Positions 25,891-34,360 are shown, counted from the first letter of the stretch. The stretch is 48,064 nucleotides of DNA from Comamonas sp. lk (GCA_945869165.1 CAMBNY010000014.1:1-48064), one strand, 5' to 3'. A program made the numbers and translations. Notes: a model not told the origin generated them from the letters alone.

Positions 25891-26673
25891 TTATTCGGTT
25901 TGTACGCCCATTGTCTTGTTAAACCCGCCATCGACAAACGTGATTTCAGCAGTCACGCCTGATGCCAAGTCGCTGAGCAAAAACGCCGCCACATTGCCCA
26001 CGTCCTCTAGCGTGACGTTGCGGCGAATGGGGGAGGCATCGGCTACTACTTTGAGTAGTTTGCCGAAATCTTTAATGCCGCTAGCAGCCAGTGTTTTGAT
26101 CGGGCCGGCGCTGATGCCGTTGACACGGATGCCACGTGGGCCCACCGCTTCGGCCAGGTAGCGCACCGAGGCTTCGAGCGAGGCTTTGGCTAGGCCCATG
26201 GTGTTGTAATTGGGGATGATGCGGTCCGCGCCCAGGTAGCTCAGGGTTAGCAGGGCCGAGCCCGTGCGCAAGCGAGGCAGGGCGGCTTTGGCCATGGCGG
26301 GGAAGCTGTAGGCGCTGATATCGTGCGCGATCTTGAAAGCTTCGCGGCTGATGCCGTCCAAAAAATTACCAGCAATCGCTTCGCGGGGCGCAAAGCCAAT
26401 GGCGTGGACGAAACCATCAAATTCGGGCCAGTGCGCGCCCAGATCCGCAAACAGTTTGTCGATTTGCGCGTCGTCGCCTACGTCGCAGTCAAACACCAGC
26501 GTGGAATCAAAATCAGCGGCGAACTCGGTGATGCGTTCTTTGAAGCGCTCGCCCACATAGCTAAAGGCCAGTTCTGCGCCCTGCGCCCGGCAAGCCTTGG
26601 CGATGCCGTAGGCAATCGAGCGGTTGGACAGTACGCCGGTGATCAGTAATCTTTTGCCTGTTAAAAAGCCCAT
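25891..26673 (-). CDS. fabI: enoyl-[acyl-carrier-protein] reductase (NADH)
   Basis: Short-chain dehydrogenase that performs the last reduction in each cycle of fatty-acid synthesis. The 260-residue protein shows the atypical FabI nucleotide motif [13 protein letters not shown] and FDCDVGDD. The catalytic Tyr156 and Lys163 lie in [13 protein letters not shown], with Tyr146 in LSYLGAD, the same numbering as E. coli FabI. It follows coxG after 49 bases on the same strand, so some read-through from the cox operon is possible, but as an essential gene it presumably has its own promoter. It ends at the strong terminator at 25837-25868. Confidence 0.96.
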   Translation of the reverse strand: MGFLTGKRLLITGVLSNRSIAYGIAKACRAQGAELAFSYVGERFKERITEFAADFDSTLVFDCDVGDDAQIDKLFADLGAHWPEFDGFVHAIGFAPREAIAGNFLDGISREAFKIAHDISAYSFPAMAKAALPRLRTGSALLTLSYLGADRIIPNYNTMGLAKASLEASVRYLAEAVGPRGIRVNGISAGPIKTLAASGIKDFGKLLKVVADASPIRRNVTLEDVGNVAAFLLSDLASGVTAEITFVDGGFNKTMGVQTE

Positions 26674-26722
26674 GTTCGTCGGTGCCCTGAGTTGATGTCA
26701 GCAGGGATTGTCGCACGCAGCT

Positions 26723-27307
26723 TTAGCGCATAAACACGTAAGCCGCCAGGGCCAGCACGACGATGGCGCCGAACACCAGTGCGCCCATGCCAGGGCCTTC
26801 ATTGGCCTCTTGCTCTTGCGCTGGCGCGCCGGCATCTTGCGCGGGCTCGACATAGGCCTCGGGGTAGCGGGCTTGCATCGCCAAGTCAAAGCGCTTGAAG
26901 AAATCTTCGGCCATGGACTTAGCGACACCGTCAATAAGTCGCTGGCCCATTTGCGCTACTTTGCCGCCGACAGAGGCTTTCACTTCGTAACTCAGGGTGT
27001 TGCCACGGCCATGCGGCGTGAGCAGCACTTTGGCATTGCCTTTGCCAAATCCTGCTGGGCCACCTTGGCCTTCAAAGCTGATGGTGTAGCTATTGGGAGG
27101 ATTGATGTCCGACAGCGTGATTTTGCCGGTGAACTTGGCGGACACTGGGCCGATTTTCAGGGCCATGCCGATGGCAAAAGTATCAGGGCCGCTGGCCTCG
27201 ACTTTGTCGCAGCCAGGAATACATTGCTTGAGCACTTCGGGGTCGTTGAGTGCGTCCCAGGCTTGTTGTTGCGTGATCGCCAGATCGCGGCTTCCTTGCA
27301 TTTCCAT
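26723..27307 (-). CDS. coxG: CoxG: SRPBCC protein with C-terminal membrane anchor
   Basis: A 194-residue protein of the carbon monoxide dehydrogenase subunit G family. The SRPBCC/START-like domain (1-~150; ALNDPEVLKQCIPGCDKVE, then KITLSDINPPNSY) is followed by a Glu/Ala/Pro-rich linker and a terminal membrane helix (about 173-192). In Oligotropha CoxG helps recruit the enzyme to the membrane; in other molybdenum hydroxylase operons the role is unproven. The ribosome site AAAGGA is good. It is the last cox gene, 43 bases after coxE. Confidence 0.9.
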   Translation of the reverse strand: MEMQGSRDLAITQQQAWDALNDPEVLKQCIPGCDKVEASGPDTFAIGMALKIGPVSAKFTGKITLSDINPPNSYTISFEGQGGPAGFGKGNAKVLLTPHGRGNTLSYEVKASVGGKVAQMGQRLIDGVAKSMAEDFFKRFDLAMQARYPEAYVEPAQDAGAPAQEQEANEGPGMGALVFGAIVVLALAAYVFMR

Positions 27308-27350
27308 GGTGTTTCCTTTCGTCGGTATTCAAATCGTGGCCGCTGTGGCC

Positions 27351-28535
27351 TTATTGCTTCATCAGTTTGGCCAGGCTGCTGGCCAGGTCTTCCAATTTGG
27401 TCAGGTTGTGGATCGCCACCATGCCATGCGCCACCTGGTTGAGCGCCTGCGCGCCCTGGGCCAGCGGCGCGTAGCCGTCAAAGCGCAGCAAGGGGTTGAG
27501 CCACAAAATCCGCCGCGTGTGCAATTTCAGCCAGGCCAGTTCCTCGGCCAATTCTTGCGGCTCCCCAGTGTCTAAACCATCGGTCACGATCAGCACCATG
27601 GTGCGCCGCCCTACCAGCTTGCGCGCATGGTGCTCCCGCAAGCTTGCAAGCGACTTACCCAACTGCGTACCGCCCGCAAAGTCTTCAATCAAGGCATTGG
27701 CATGGTCCAGCATCGCATCGGTGTCGCCCAGTTTGAAGGCGCCGGTCAATTCGGTGAGTTGGGTGCCAAAGGCAAATACCGCGCGGCGCGGGTGCTTGCG
27801 CGTGGCCGTATGCAAAAAAGCCAGCAGCAAGCGCGCATAGCGTTCCATCGAGCCCGATACATCCACCAGCACCAGCAAAGGCAGTGGCTGCTGACGGCGC
27901 TCGCGCTTGGGCAAATGCAGGGTTTCGCCACCCAAGCGCACGGCGCTGCGCAATACGCCAGACCAGTGCAACTGGCTGCCATGCACGCCCGGGCGCATGC
28001 GGCGGCTGGCGTGCTGGGGCAGGGGCAGGGCGATGTCTCGGGCCAGTCGCTCGACCAAGCGGTATTCGCTGGCGGACAAGGCATTGAAGTCCGCATGGCG
28101 CAGGCGGTGGATGTCGCTGGCCGTCATGGCAGCGTCAAAGTCCACTTTTTGGTCTTCGGTTTTGGGCTTGGCTTGCTGGGCGCGCACCTTTGGCGGCGAC
28201 AAGGCTTCGCGCACGCGTGGCCTGCGCTTACTAGGCTCGGCCTTACCTTCGGCGCTGGGTAGCATTTGCGACAAAAGTTTGTGCGCCATATTCGGGTCGC
28301 GGAAAAAGGCCTCGAAGAGTTCGCGAAAGACCGCGCGGTCTTGCTCACGGCTGATTAACACGGATTCCATGGCGGCGCTCAGGTCGTGGCGGTCGCCCAA
28401 GCCGACCTCCATCGCCGCTTGTGCGCACAGGCCAATACGCGCGCTGTCCACCTGCACACCAGCGCGGCGCAGCGTGCGCCCAAAAGCGGCCAGGTTGCCC
28501 GCCAGCTTGCCGGTACGCGAATCGCCTAGTGTCAT
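27351..28535 (-). CDS. coxE: CoxE: von Willebrand factor A domain protein
   Basis: A 394-residue VWA protein of the CoxE family. The N-terminal helical part ends in a basic Pro-rich linker (about 95-130). The VWA domain starts at about 215 with a metal-ion site DVSGSM (Asp225, Ser227, Ser229), a second element GGTQLG, and TDGLDTG. It acts with the MoxR-type AAA+ ATPase CoxD in assembling the Mo-Cu or Mo cofactor of the hydroxylase, by analogy with the CO dehydrogenase system. Its ATG overlaps the coxD stop (ATGA, 28532-28535), so the two are translationally coupled and probably form a complex. Confidence 0.93.
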   Translation of the reverse strand: MTLGDSRTGKLAGNLAAFGRTLRRAGVQVDSARIGLCAQAAMEVGLGDRHDLSAAMESVLISREQDRAVFRELFEAFFRDPNMAHKLLSQMLPSAEGKAEPSKRRPRVREALSPPKVRAQQAKPKTEDQKVDFDAAMTASDIHRLRHADFNALSASEYRLVERLARDIALPLPQHASRRMRPGVHGSQLHWSGVLRSAVRLGGETLHLPKRERRQQPLPLLVLVDVSGSMERYARLLLAFLHTATRKHPRRAVFAFGTQLTELTGAFKLGDTDAMLDHANALIEDFAGGTQLGKSLASLREHHARKLVGRRTMVLIVTDGLDTGEPQELAEELAWLKLHTRRILWLNPLLRFDGYAPLAQGAQALNQVAHGMVAIHNLTKLEDLASSLAKLMKQ

Positions 28536-29467
28536 GCGGCGGCGTCGGCTTCAGGGGGTGGAGCGAGTACGTCTTGCGCCAGTGCCAGCGTGAGCGCAGC
28601 GACGTCTTCGCGTTGCTTAAACATGATGCCTGCGGTATCGCTCATGGTTTCCGGGTCTAGCTCCAGCGTGTCCAGCGCCACCAAAGCCTTGGCCCATTCC
28701 ACGCTTTCGGCAATGCCAGGCGCACGCTGAAACGCGTTGGAAAACGGTTGATTGCGCAAGCGGGTGACCACGTCGGCCACTTGTTGCGCTAATTTTTCGG
28801 ACGCGCCGGGCACTTGGGCGCTGATGATGGCCAACTCGCGGTCGCGGTCCGGGTAGTCCAGCCAGTGGTAAAGGCAGCGCCGCTTGACCGCATCGTTGAG
28901 TTCGCGCGTGCGGTTGCTGGTGAGGATGGTGACCGGTTTCACCACGGCGCGGACCGTGCCGATTTCCGGAATACTGACCTGGTATTCACCCAAGTATTCG
29001 AGTAAAAAGGCTTCGAAGGGCTCGTCGGCGCGGTCCACTTCGTCGATCAGCAGCACGGCGCCGGGGGCAGGTGCTTGCAAGGCTTGCAACAAGGGGCGGC
29101 GGATCAGGTAGCGGTCTTGGTAGACCTCGCGCTCCATAGCGTCTACGGCAGGCGCTGCGCCTTGCGCGCTTTCGCTATGGCTTTGAGCGGCGCGCATATG
29201 CAGCAATTGCGCGGCGTAATTCCATTCGTATAGCGCATCGCGCTGTTCCAGTCCGTCATAGCACTGTAAGCGCAGCATTTGGCGTTGCAGTGCAGTGGCT
29301 AGGGCCTTGGCGAGCTCGGTTTTGCCAACGCCGGGCTCACCCTCTAGCAGCAAAGGGCGCTCTAGCTTGAGTGCCAAAAAAACGGCAGTGGCCAGGCGCC
29401 GATCTGCAAAATAGCCCGCTTGGCGCAAGGCTTCGATCAGGGCGTCAATGGAGGGAAACAAGTTCAT
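28532..29467 (-). CDS. coxD: CoxD: MoxR-type AAA+ ATPase
   Basis: A 311-residue AAA+ ATPase with Walker A GEPGVGKT (43-50), Walker B LLIDEVD (139-145), and sensor-1 region ILTSNRTREL with the arginine finger nearby (KRRCLYHW). CoxD-type chaperones work with the VWA partner in maturation of molybdenum hydroxylases. The ATG at 29467 is preferred over a TTG at 29479, because the latter lies in the T-tract of an intrinsic terminator immediately upstream. No good Shine-Dalgarno is visible, so translation may be modest. Confidence 0.93.
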   Translation of the reverse strand: MNLFPSIDALIEALRQAGYFADRRLATAVFLALKLERPLLLEGEPGVGKTELAKALATALQRQMLRLQCYDGLEQRDALYEWNYAAQLLHMRAAQSHSESAQGAAPAVDAMEREVYQDRYLIRRPLLQALQAPAPGAVLLIDEVDRADEPFEAFLLEYLGEYQVSIPEIGTVRAVVKPVTILTSNRTRELNDAVKRRCLYHWLDYPDRDRELAIISAQVPGASEKLAQQVADVVTRLRNQPFSNAFQRAPGIAESVEWAKALVALDTLELDPETMSDTAGIMFKQREDVAALTLALAQDVLAPPPEADAAA

Positions 29468-29477
29468 AGCTTGGCTC

Positions 29478-29510
29478 AAAAAAATGGCCCCGCGTTGTGC
29501 ACACGGGGCC
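29478..29510 (-). terminator. intrinsic terminator between coxM and coxD
   Basis: On the minus strand CCCCGTGT... folds as a 7-bp GC stem (arms 29510-29504 and 29492-29486, GGCCCCG/CGGGGCC) with an 11-base loop, followed by A then seven T (29484-29478). It lies 32 bases after the coxM stop and 11 bases before the coxD ATG. It should cut most transcripts after coxSLM, letting only read-through serve coxDEG. Confidence 0.8.
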
Positions 29511-29542
29511 TTGTTGCACCGGCCCTTAAGCCGGGGGCGGTA

Positions 29543-30334
29543 TCAGGCCAGGCAGTGTGCCACAGCCCGCTGCGTCAGCACGCTGATCAGGTTGGCCCGG
29601 TAGGCCGCGCTGGCATGGATGTCAGCGTTCAGGCCATCGGCATCCACATGTACCGATGCGGCAGAGGCCACGGTAAAGCTCTTGTTGAGTGCGTCTTCCA
29701 GGCCTTTGTGGCGGAAAACGCCCTGGCTTGCGCCCGTGATGGCCACGCGCACGCCGCCCGCCGTCTGGGCCAGGAACACGCCCACCAATGCGAAACGCGA
29801 AGCCGCTTGCACGAACTTCATGTAGGCCGCCGATTTAGGTTGGGGGAAGCTGATCGCCGTGAGCAACTCGCCCGGCTCTAAGGCTGTGGTGAACATGCCT
29901 TGGAAAAAGTCGTCCGCCTCAATACGGCGCTTGTTGGTGTGGATAGTGGCGCCCAGGCCAAGGACCGCGCTGGGGTAGCAGGCAGAAGGGTCGTTGTTGG
30001 CGACCGAGCCACCCATGGTGCCCATGGCGCGGACCTGGCGGTCCCCGATGTGCGAGGCCAGATCGGCCAAGGCCGGGATCATGGATTTGACGGTGCTGCT
30101 ATTGGCCACATCCATATGGCGCGTCATCGCGCCGATGACGACGGCATTGCCGTTGGGCTCGATGCCTGCCAGTTCCTTGACGCCGCCTAAATCGACCAAA
30201 CGGCCGGGTTGGGACAGGCGCATCTTCATCGAAGGCAGCAGGGTTTGGCCGCCGGCCAAAACCTGGCCGCCGGAGGCCGCTGCGCTTACCGCATCCGCCA
30301 GGGAAGCAGGGCGGTCTAGTGTGAATGCATACAT
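29543..30334 (-). CDS. coxM: CoxM: FAD-binding subunit of molybdenum hydroxylase
   Basis: Medium subunit (263 aa), which carries FAD and passes electrons from the iron-sulfur subunit to the acceptor. FAD contacts are visible in AGGQTLLPSMKMRL (27-40) and the pyrophosphate loop TMGGSVANNDPSACYP (106-121). The C-terminal domain (about 170-263) is the CO_deh_flav_C fold. It is 20 bases after coxL, with AAAGGAG seven bases before the ATG. The order S-L-M and the sequence fit the form II/general aldehyde- or CO-type hydroxylases. Confidence 0.93.
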   Translation of the reverse strand: MYAFTLDRPASLADAVSAAASGGQVLAGGQTLLPSMKMRLSQPGRLVDLGGVKELAGIEPNGNAVVIGAMTRHMDVANSSTVKSMIPALADLASHIGDRQVRAMGTMGGSVANNDPSACYPSAVLGLGATIHTNKRRIEADDFFQGMFTTALEPGELLTAISFPQPKSAAYMKFVQAASRFALVGVFLAQTAGGVRVAITGASQGVFRHKGLEDALNKSFTVASAASVHVDADGLNADIHASAAYRANLISVLTQRAVAHCLA

Positions 30335-30354
30335 GTGTGAACTCCTTTGCTGCT

Positions 30355-32727
30355 TTAGGCTTTGGCTGCCTGGATGGCTTCCCAGACGCGGTGGGGCGTG
30401 GCGGGCATGTCAAATTCTTTAACGCCCAGACCATGCAGCGCGTCCAGCACGGCATTGATAACGGCCGGTGGCGAACCGATGGCGCCGGCTTCGCCGCAGC
30501 CTTTGGTGCCCAGCGGGTTGTGGGTGCAAGGGGTGCAGATATTGCCGATTTTGAACTCGGGGAAATCGTCGGCGCGGGGCATGGCGTAGTCCATGAAAGA
30601 GCCGGTGAGTAGCTGGCCGGTTTCGCGGTCGTACACACAGTTTTCCATCAGGGCTTGGCCGATACCTTGCACCAGTCCGCCGTGTACCTGCCCTTCCACA
30701 ATCATCGGGTTGATGATGGTGCCAAAGTCATCCACTGCGGTGAATTTCTCCACGCGGGTGACGCCGGTAGCGGGATCAATTTCCACTTCGCAGATATAGG
30801 TGCCTGCGGGGAAAGTGAAGTTGGTCGGGTCGTAGAACGCGGTCTCGTTCAGGCCCGGCTCCAGCTTGTCCAGCGGGTAGTTGTGCGGCACATAGGCGGT
30901 GAGGGCGACTTGGCCGAAGGTGACCTTTTTGTCGGTGCCCTTCACGGTGAATTCGCCGTTAGCAAATTCGACGTCGGCATCGCTGGACTCCATCAAGTGG
31001 GCCGCGATCTTCTTGGCCTTGGTCTCGATTTTGTCCAGCGCCTTCATGATGGCAGCGCCGCCCACTGAGATGGAGCGCGAACCGTAGGTGCCCATACCAA
31101 AAGGCACGCGACCGGTGTCGCCGTGCACCACATCGACCGCGTCGACTGCGACGCCCAAACGGGCGGCAACGACTTGTGCAAACGTGGTTTCATGGCCTTG
31201 ACCGTGGCTGTGCGAGCCGGTAAACACCGTGACGCTGCCGGTTGGGTGCACGCGGATTTCGCCGCACTCAAACAAGCCGGCGCGGGCGCCCAGGGCCCCG
31301 GCGATATTGCTAGGTGCAATGCCGCAGGCTTCGATGTAGCTGGAGTAGCCGATGCCGCGCAACAAGCCCTTGGCCGCGCTAGCCGCTTTGCGTCCGGGGA
31401 ATCCGGCTACATCCGCCATATCTTGCGCTTTGACCATGCAGCCGAGGTAGTCGCCGGTGTCGTATTGCAAAGCCACTGGCGTTTGGTAGGGCCAGCTGTT
31501 GATGAAATTGCGCTTGCGGATTTCGTCTTGCGACAAACCCATTTCCCAGCCGCAGCGGCTTACCAAACGTTCCAGCAGGTAGGTGGCTTCGGGGCGGCCT
31601 GCGCCACGATAGGCATCGACCGGCGCGGTATTGGTAAACCACGAATCGACTTCCACATAAATTTGCGGGCAGGTGTATTGGCCGGCCAGCAGCGTGGCGT
31701 ACAAAATCGTCGGTACCGCGGTGGAGAAGGTGGACAGGTAAGCGCCCAAGTTGGCATGGGTGTGTACCCGCATGCCCAGGAACTTGCCGTCTTTGTCCAT
31801 GGCCATTTCAGCGTGGCTGACGTGGTCACGGCCATGCGCGTCGGTCAGGAAGGACTCGGAGCGCTCGCAGGTCCATTTGATCGAGCGGTTGACTTCTTTG
31901 GCCGCCCAGGTGAGGGCCACGTCTTCGGCATACAAATAGATTTTGGAGCCGAAACCGCCGCCCACGTCGGGGGCGATCACACGCACTTTGTGCTCGGGCA
32001 GGCCCAGCACAAAAGCCGTCATCAGCAAGCGCTCGACGTGCGGGTTTTGGTTGGACACGTAGAGCACGTATTCCTCGGTGGCGCGGCTGTAGTTGCCGAT
32101 TGCAACGCGGGGCTCCATGGCGTTGGGCACCAAGCGGTTATTGATCAAGTCCAGCTTGGTCACATGGTGGGCGTTGGCAAAGGCGGCATCGACATTGCCT
32201 TTATCGCCCAGCACCCATTTGTAGCACTTGTTGTTAGGAGCGGCATCGTGCAGTTGCGGGCCGGTGGCGGCATCGCGCACATCCACCACGGCGGGCAGCA
32301 CGTCGTAATCGACTTGCACGGCTTCGGCCGCATTTTTGGCTTGCTCCAGGGTGTCGGCGATCACCATGGCTAATTGGTCGCCCACATGGCGCACTTTGCC
32401 CAGGGCCAGCACCGGATGCGGCGGTTCGTTCATAGGCGTGCCGTCGGGGTTGTTGATCAGCCAGCCGCAAGGCAGGCCGCCCATCTTGCCTTCGAGGTCT
32501 TTGCCGATAAAGATACGTACCACGCCCGGCATGGCGGATGCCGCGCTGATGTCAATGCTCTTGATAATCGCATGCGCATGCGGGCTGCGCACGAAGACGG
32601 CGTAGCTTTGCGCTTGCATGGTGATGTCGTCGGTGTACTGACCGGCACCGGTCAGGAAGCGGTAATCTTCTTTGCGACGAACCGACTCACCGATATGCGG
32701 GAGGTTGGAAAAATCTGAGGCACCCAT
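30355..32727 (-). CDS. coxL: CoxL: molybdopterin-binding large subunit, form II
   Basis: Catalytic subunit, 790 residues, of a xanthine-oxidase-family molybdenum hydroxylase. It has the N-terminal Ald_Xan_dh_C domain (about 20-145), the Mo-cofactor domain with GGGFGSK (256-262), QGHETTF, and the active-site Glu746 in [13 protein letters not shown]. The diagnostic loop is AYRGAGR (372-378). True Mo-Cu CO dehydrogenases (form I) have the VAYxCSFR loop with the copper-binding cysteine; form II proteins have AYRGAGR. So this enzyme is form II. Its substrate may be CO at low efficiency or, more likely, another aldehyde or heterocycle. The ribosome site is AAGGAG. It is located 21 bases after coxS. 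Confidence 0.95.
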   Translation of the reverse strand: MGASDFSNLPHIGESVRRKEDYRFLTGAGQYTDDITMQAQSYAVFVRSPHAHAIIKSIDISAASAMPGVVRIFIGKDLEGKMGGLPCGWLINNPDGTPMNEPPHPVLALGKVRHVGDQLAMVIADTLEQAKNAAEAVQVDYDVLPAVVDVRDAATGPQLHDAAPNNKCYKWVLGDKGNVDAAFANAHHVTKLDLINNRLVPNAMEPRVAIGNYSRATEEYVLYVSNQNPHVERLLMTAFVLGLPEHKVRVIAPDVGGGFGSKIYLYAEDVALTWAAKEVNRSIKWTCERSESFLTDAHGRDHVSHAEMAMDKDGKFLGMRVHTHANLGAYLSTFSTAVPTILYATLLAGQYTCPQIYVEVDSWFTNTAPVDAYRGAGRPEATYLLERLVSRCGWEMGLSQDEIRKRNFINSWPYQTPVALQYDTGDYLGCMVKAQDMADVAGFPGRKAASAAKGLLRGIGYSSYIEACGIAPSNIAGALGARAGLFECGEIRVHPTGSVTVFTGSHSHGQGHETTFAQVVAARLGVAVDAVDVVHGDTGRVPFGMGTYGSRSISVGGAAIMKALDKIETKAKKIAAHLMESSDADVEFANGEFTVKGTDKKVTFGQVALTAYVPHNYPLDKLEPGLNETAFYDPTNFTFPAGTYICEVEIDPATGVTRVEKFTAVDDFGTIINPMIVEGQVHGGLVQGIGQALMENCVYDRETGQLLTGSFMDYAMPRADDFPEFKIGNICTPCTHNPLGTKGCGEAGAIGSPPAVINAVLDALHGLGVKEFDMPATPHRVWEAIQAAKA

Positions 32728-32748
32728 ATTGCTTGCTCCTTGAATGGT

Positions 32749-33219
32749 TTAGGCAGAAGCCATGGCAGCAGCACCCTGCTGCACGGCTTTGACGATGTTT
32801 TGGTAACCGGTGCAACGGCACATATTGCCTTCCAGGTGCGTGCGCACCTCTTCGGCACTGGCGTTGGGGTGTTTGGCGCACAGGTCGATAGCGCTCAAGA
32901 CCATGCCGGGGGTGCAGAAACCGCACTGCAAACCGTGGCAGTCTTTGAAAGCCGCTTGCATAGGGTGCATGGTGCCGTCCGGCGCAGCCAGGCCTTCGAT
33001 GGTGGTGATCTCAGCGCCGTCCGCCTGGGCGGCCAGGATGTTGCAGGATTTGACGGCGTGGCCGTCTTTGATCACGGTGCAGGCGCCGCACTGGGCGGTG
33101 TCGCAGCCCACGTGGGTGCCTGTCATATGCAAATGCTCGCGCAGCACCTGCACCAGCAGGGTATGGGGCGGGACGTCCACTGAAACCTGGCGGTTATTAA
33201 CCTTCAATTGAACCTGCAT
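32749..33219 (-). CDS. coxS: CoxS: [2Fe-2S] subunit of molybdenum hydroxylase
   Basis: Small iron-sulfur subunit, 156 residues. The plant-type [2Fe-2S] domain has Cys39, Cys44, Cys47 (GCDTAQCGAC) and Cys59; the second cluster has Cys99/Cys102 (QCGFCTPGM) and Cys134/Cys136 (CRCTGYQNI). All eight ligands are present. It is the first gene of the cox operon; GGAGA lies nine bases before the ATG. Transfer of electrons runs from the Mo site through these clusters to CoxM FAD. Confidence 0.95.
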   Translation of the reverse strand: MQVQLKVNNRQVSVDVPPHTLLVQVLREHLHMTGTHVGCDTAQCGACTVIKDGHAVKSCNILAAQADGAEITTIEGLAAPDGTMHPMQAAFKDCHGLQCGFCTPGMVLSAIDLCAKHPNASAEEVRTHLEGNMCRCTGYQNIVKAVQQGAAAMASA

Positions 33220-33263
33220 AACGTATGTCTCCGGGAGGGGTTGTTAGAACGAATAACCCGATC

Positions 33264-33300
33264 ATTATGTTCCTTCGAAAAGGCCGTTTACCCTAGTAAA
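33264..33300 (-). promoter_or_regulatory. putative cox promoter with operator-like dyad
   Basis: On the minus strand CATAAT (33269-33264) is a good -10, but no matching -35 is found. At the -35 position lies a perfect 5-base dyad, TTTAC (33287-33291) CCTA GTAAA (33296-33300), which could bind a dimeric regulator. Transcription would start near 33257 and reach coxS after about 40 bases. Assignment is by inspection only. Confidence 0.35.
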
Positions 33301-33364
33301 AACCCTTGAACGTCCCCTTATTAAAAAGCGATTTGTCCCCAATTGGTGCACTTGGCTTGGTATG

Positions 33365-33392
33365 GGCTTGCGGTGCACTCTAGGCGCAAGCC
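33365..33392. repeat. inverted repeat GGCTTGCG/CGCAAGCC
   Basis: Perfect 8-base arms (33365-33372, 33385-33392) separated by 12 bases lie in the coxS-rimP gap. The octamer GGTGCACT occurs at 33345-33352 and again at 33372-33379. There is no T-tract, so it is not a terminator. Its function is unknown. Confidence 0.45.
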
Positions 33393-33584
33393 TCATGCCT
33401 GCTAAGCACAGGGCTAAAGCGTGGTGGGTCGCACGCGTTCAGGATTTGTTGTGCGTCTGAATTGAACGGTTCATCGCACCCTCAATTGCGCAGCCTTTGG
33501 GCCGCGTCGGCAAGGGCGAGGACCATATCAGCGGTAAATAGATGCGAGCCCCCTCAAAACAAAGGCAAAGCCAACGCTAAGTGC

Positions 33585-33614
33585 TTGGTTTTTACCGGTT
33601 TTTTCCACTACAAT
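33585..33614 (+). promoter_or_regulatory. putative sigma-70 promoter ahead of rimP
   Basis: TTGGTT (33585-33590), an 18-base spacer, and TACAAT (33609-33614) predict initiation near 33621. The start is directly before the terminator hairpin at 33631 and about 107 bases before rimP. The -10 is good and the -35 is partial. Confidence 0.55.
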
Positions 33615-33624
33615 GCGAGCTTCA

Positions 33625-33666
33625 CGACCAAACGGGCGGGTAATTACCGCCCGTTTTTTTTGGTCG
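33625..33666 (+). terminator. intrinsic terminator/attenuator in the rimP leader
   Basis: A 9-bp stem, AACGGGCGG (33631-33639) with CCGCCCGTT (33647-33655), and a 7-base loop are followed by eight T (33654-33661). Flanking CGACCAAA (33625-33632) can pair with TTTGGTCG (33659-33666), giving an alternative longer stem that is followed by another T run (33671-33675). It lies between the predicted promoter and rimP, so it should cause premature termination unless relieved. Confidence 0.8.
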
Positions 33667-33678
33667 ATCGTTTTTAGA

Positions 33679-33698
33679 GGCTGCCTATTTAGGCAGCC
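33679..33698 (+). ncRNA. second hairpin of the rimP 5' leader
   Basis: A perfect 9-base inverted repeat, GGCTGCCTA (33679-33687) and TAGGCAGCC (33690-33698), lies 29 bases before the rimP start, with no T-tract after it. With the preceding terminator it makes a two-hairpin leader. Leader attenuators upstream of rimP-nusA are known in other proteobacteria; equivalence here is inference. Confidence 0.5.
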
Positions 33699-33727
33699 GG
33701 ACACCTTGGAAAGCGGGCATCAGCAAC

Positions 33728-34360
33728 GTGGCTTGGCAAGACATCGTGCGTCAAATTGTGGTTGGTCTGGGATACGACCTGGTAGAGCTGGAACGCTCTG
33801 CCGGCGGCCTGTTGCGGGTCACGATAGACCTGCCTTGGGTGCAAGCGGCGCCAAGCGCTCTGCAAGACGAGCAGTTTGTGACGGTGGAAGATTGCGAGAA
33901 GGTGACGCGCCAACTGCAATTCACTTTAGAGGTTGAGGGCACGGCCTACAGCCGCTTGGAGGTGTCCTCGCCGGGGATTGACCGTCCCTTGCGGCACGAG
34001 GCAGATTTTGAGCGTTTTGCCGGGCAGGTGGTAGATATCACCTTGCGCGAGCCGATTGGTGCGGCGGGCGGCGGCGTAGTTAATGCCAAGCGTAAGAAGT
34101 TTCGCGGCACGCTGGAGCGGGTTACTGAGGCAACCGGCGCTGCGCATTGGCAGATTGTGTGGAGCGAGGCGCCGGCCATCAAGCCGGGCCAGAAGGTGAG
34201 CAAGAAGCGGCCCGCGCCGCCCTTGCAGGCCATGGGTTTCGCACTGGATGAATTGAAAGAGGCGCGTCTGGCGCCCATTGTCAGCTTCAAGGGGCGTGGC
34301 AAAGGGCAGGGCGAAGCGCTGCCGCAACCGGGTGCCGATGGCGCCGCTGATGTGGCGTAG
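33728..34360 (+). CDS. rimP: ribosome maturation factor RimP
   Basis: Factor needed for 30S subunit maturation. The 210-residue protein has the N-terminal RimP domain (VVGLGYDLVELE, LLRVTIDLP, VTVEDCEKVTRQL, YSRLEVSSPGIDRPL) and the C-terminal SH3-like domain (about 95-190). It is longer than E. coli RimP (150) because of an Ala/Gly-rich insert near 110 and a 20-residue tail. It starts with GTG at 33728, giving the common MAWQDIV N-terminus; the Shine-Dalgarno is weak. It leads the rimP-nusA-infB operon. Confidence 0.93.
   Translation: MAWQDIVRQIVVGLGYDLVELERSAGGLLRVTIDLPWVQAAPSALQDEQFVTVEDCEKVTRQLQFTLEVEGTAYSRLEVSSPGIDRPLRHEADFERFAGQVVDITLREPIGAAGGGVVNAKRKKFRGTLERVTEATGAAHWQIVWSEAPAIKPGQKVSKKRPAPPLQAMGFALDELKEARLAPIVSFKGRGKGQGEALPQPGADGAADVA

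Larger units (their letters stand above)
33220..33727. other. 508-base intergenic region between coxS and rimP
   Basis: The region between divergent coxS and rimP contains several elements. A possible cox promoter with a TTTAC/GTAAA dyad lies near 33264-33300. A GC-rich inverted repeat lies at 33365-33392. A sigma-70-type promoter and immediate terminator hairpin lie at 33585-33661, and a second hairpin at 33679-33698. No tRNA or convincing protein gene was found. The middle (about 33400-33580) shows nothing I can name. Confidence 0.6.

Noticed and set aside
31123..32373. 416-codon plus-strand open frame opposite coxL
   Set aside because: Antisense shadow of coxL; repeated Val/Gly/His/Ala composition and no domain match.
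30355..32727. Naming CoxL as form I carbon monoxide dehydrogenase
   Set aside because: The Cys-containing form I loop is absent; AYRGAGR is form II.
33353..33368. Sigma-54-like TGGC-N8-GGGCT motif on the plus strand
   Set aside because: It misses several consensus bases and lies more than 350 bases before rimP, with no clear enhancer-binding sites.
33462..33677. 71-codon open frame between coxS and rimP
   Set aside because: It runs through the promoter and terminator hairpin and has no ribosome site or recognisable domain.
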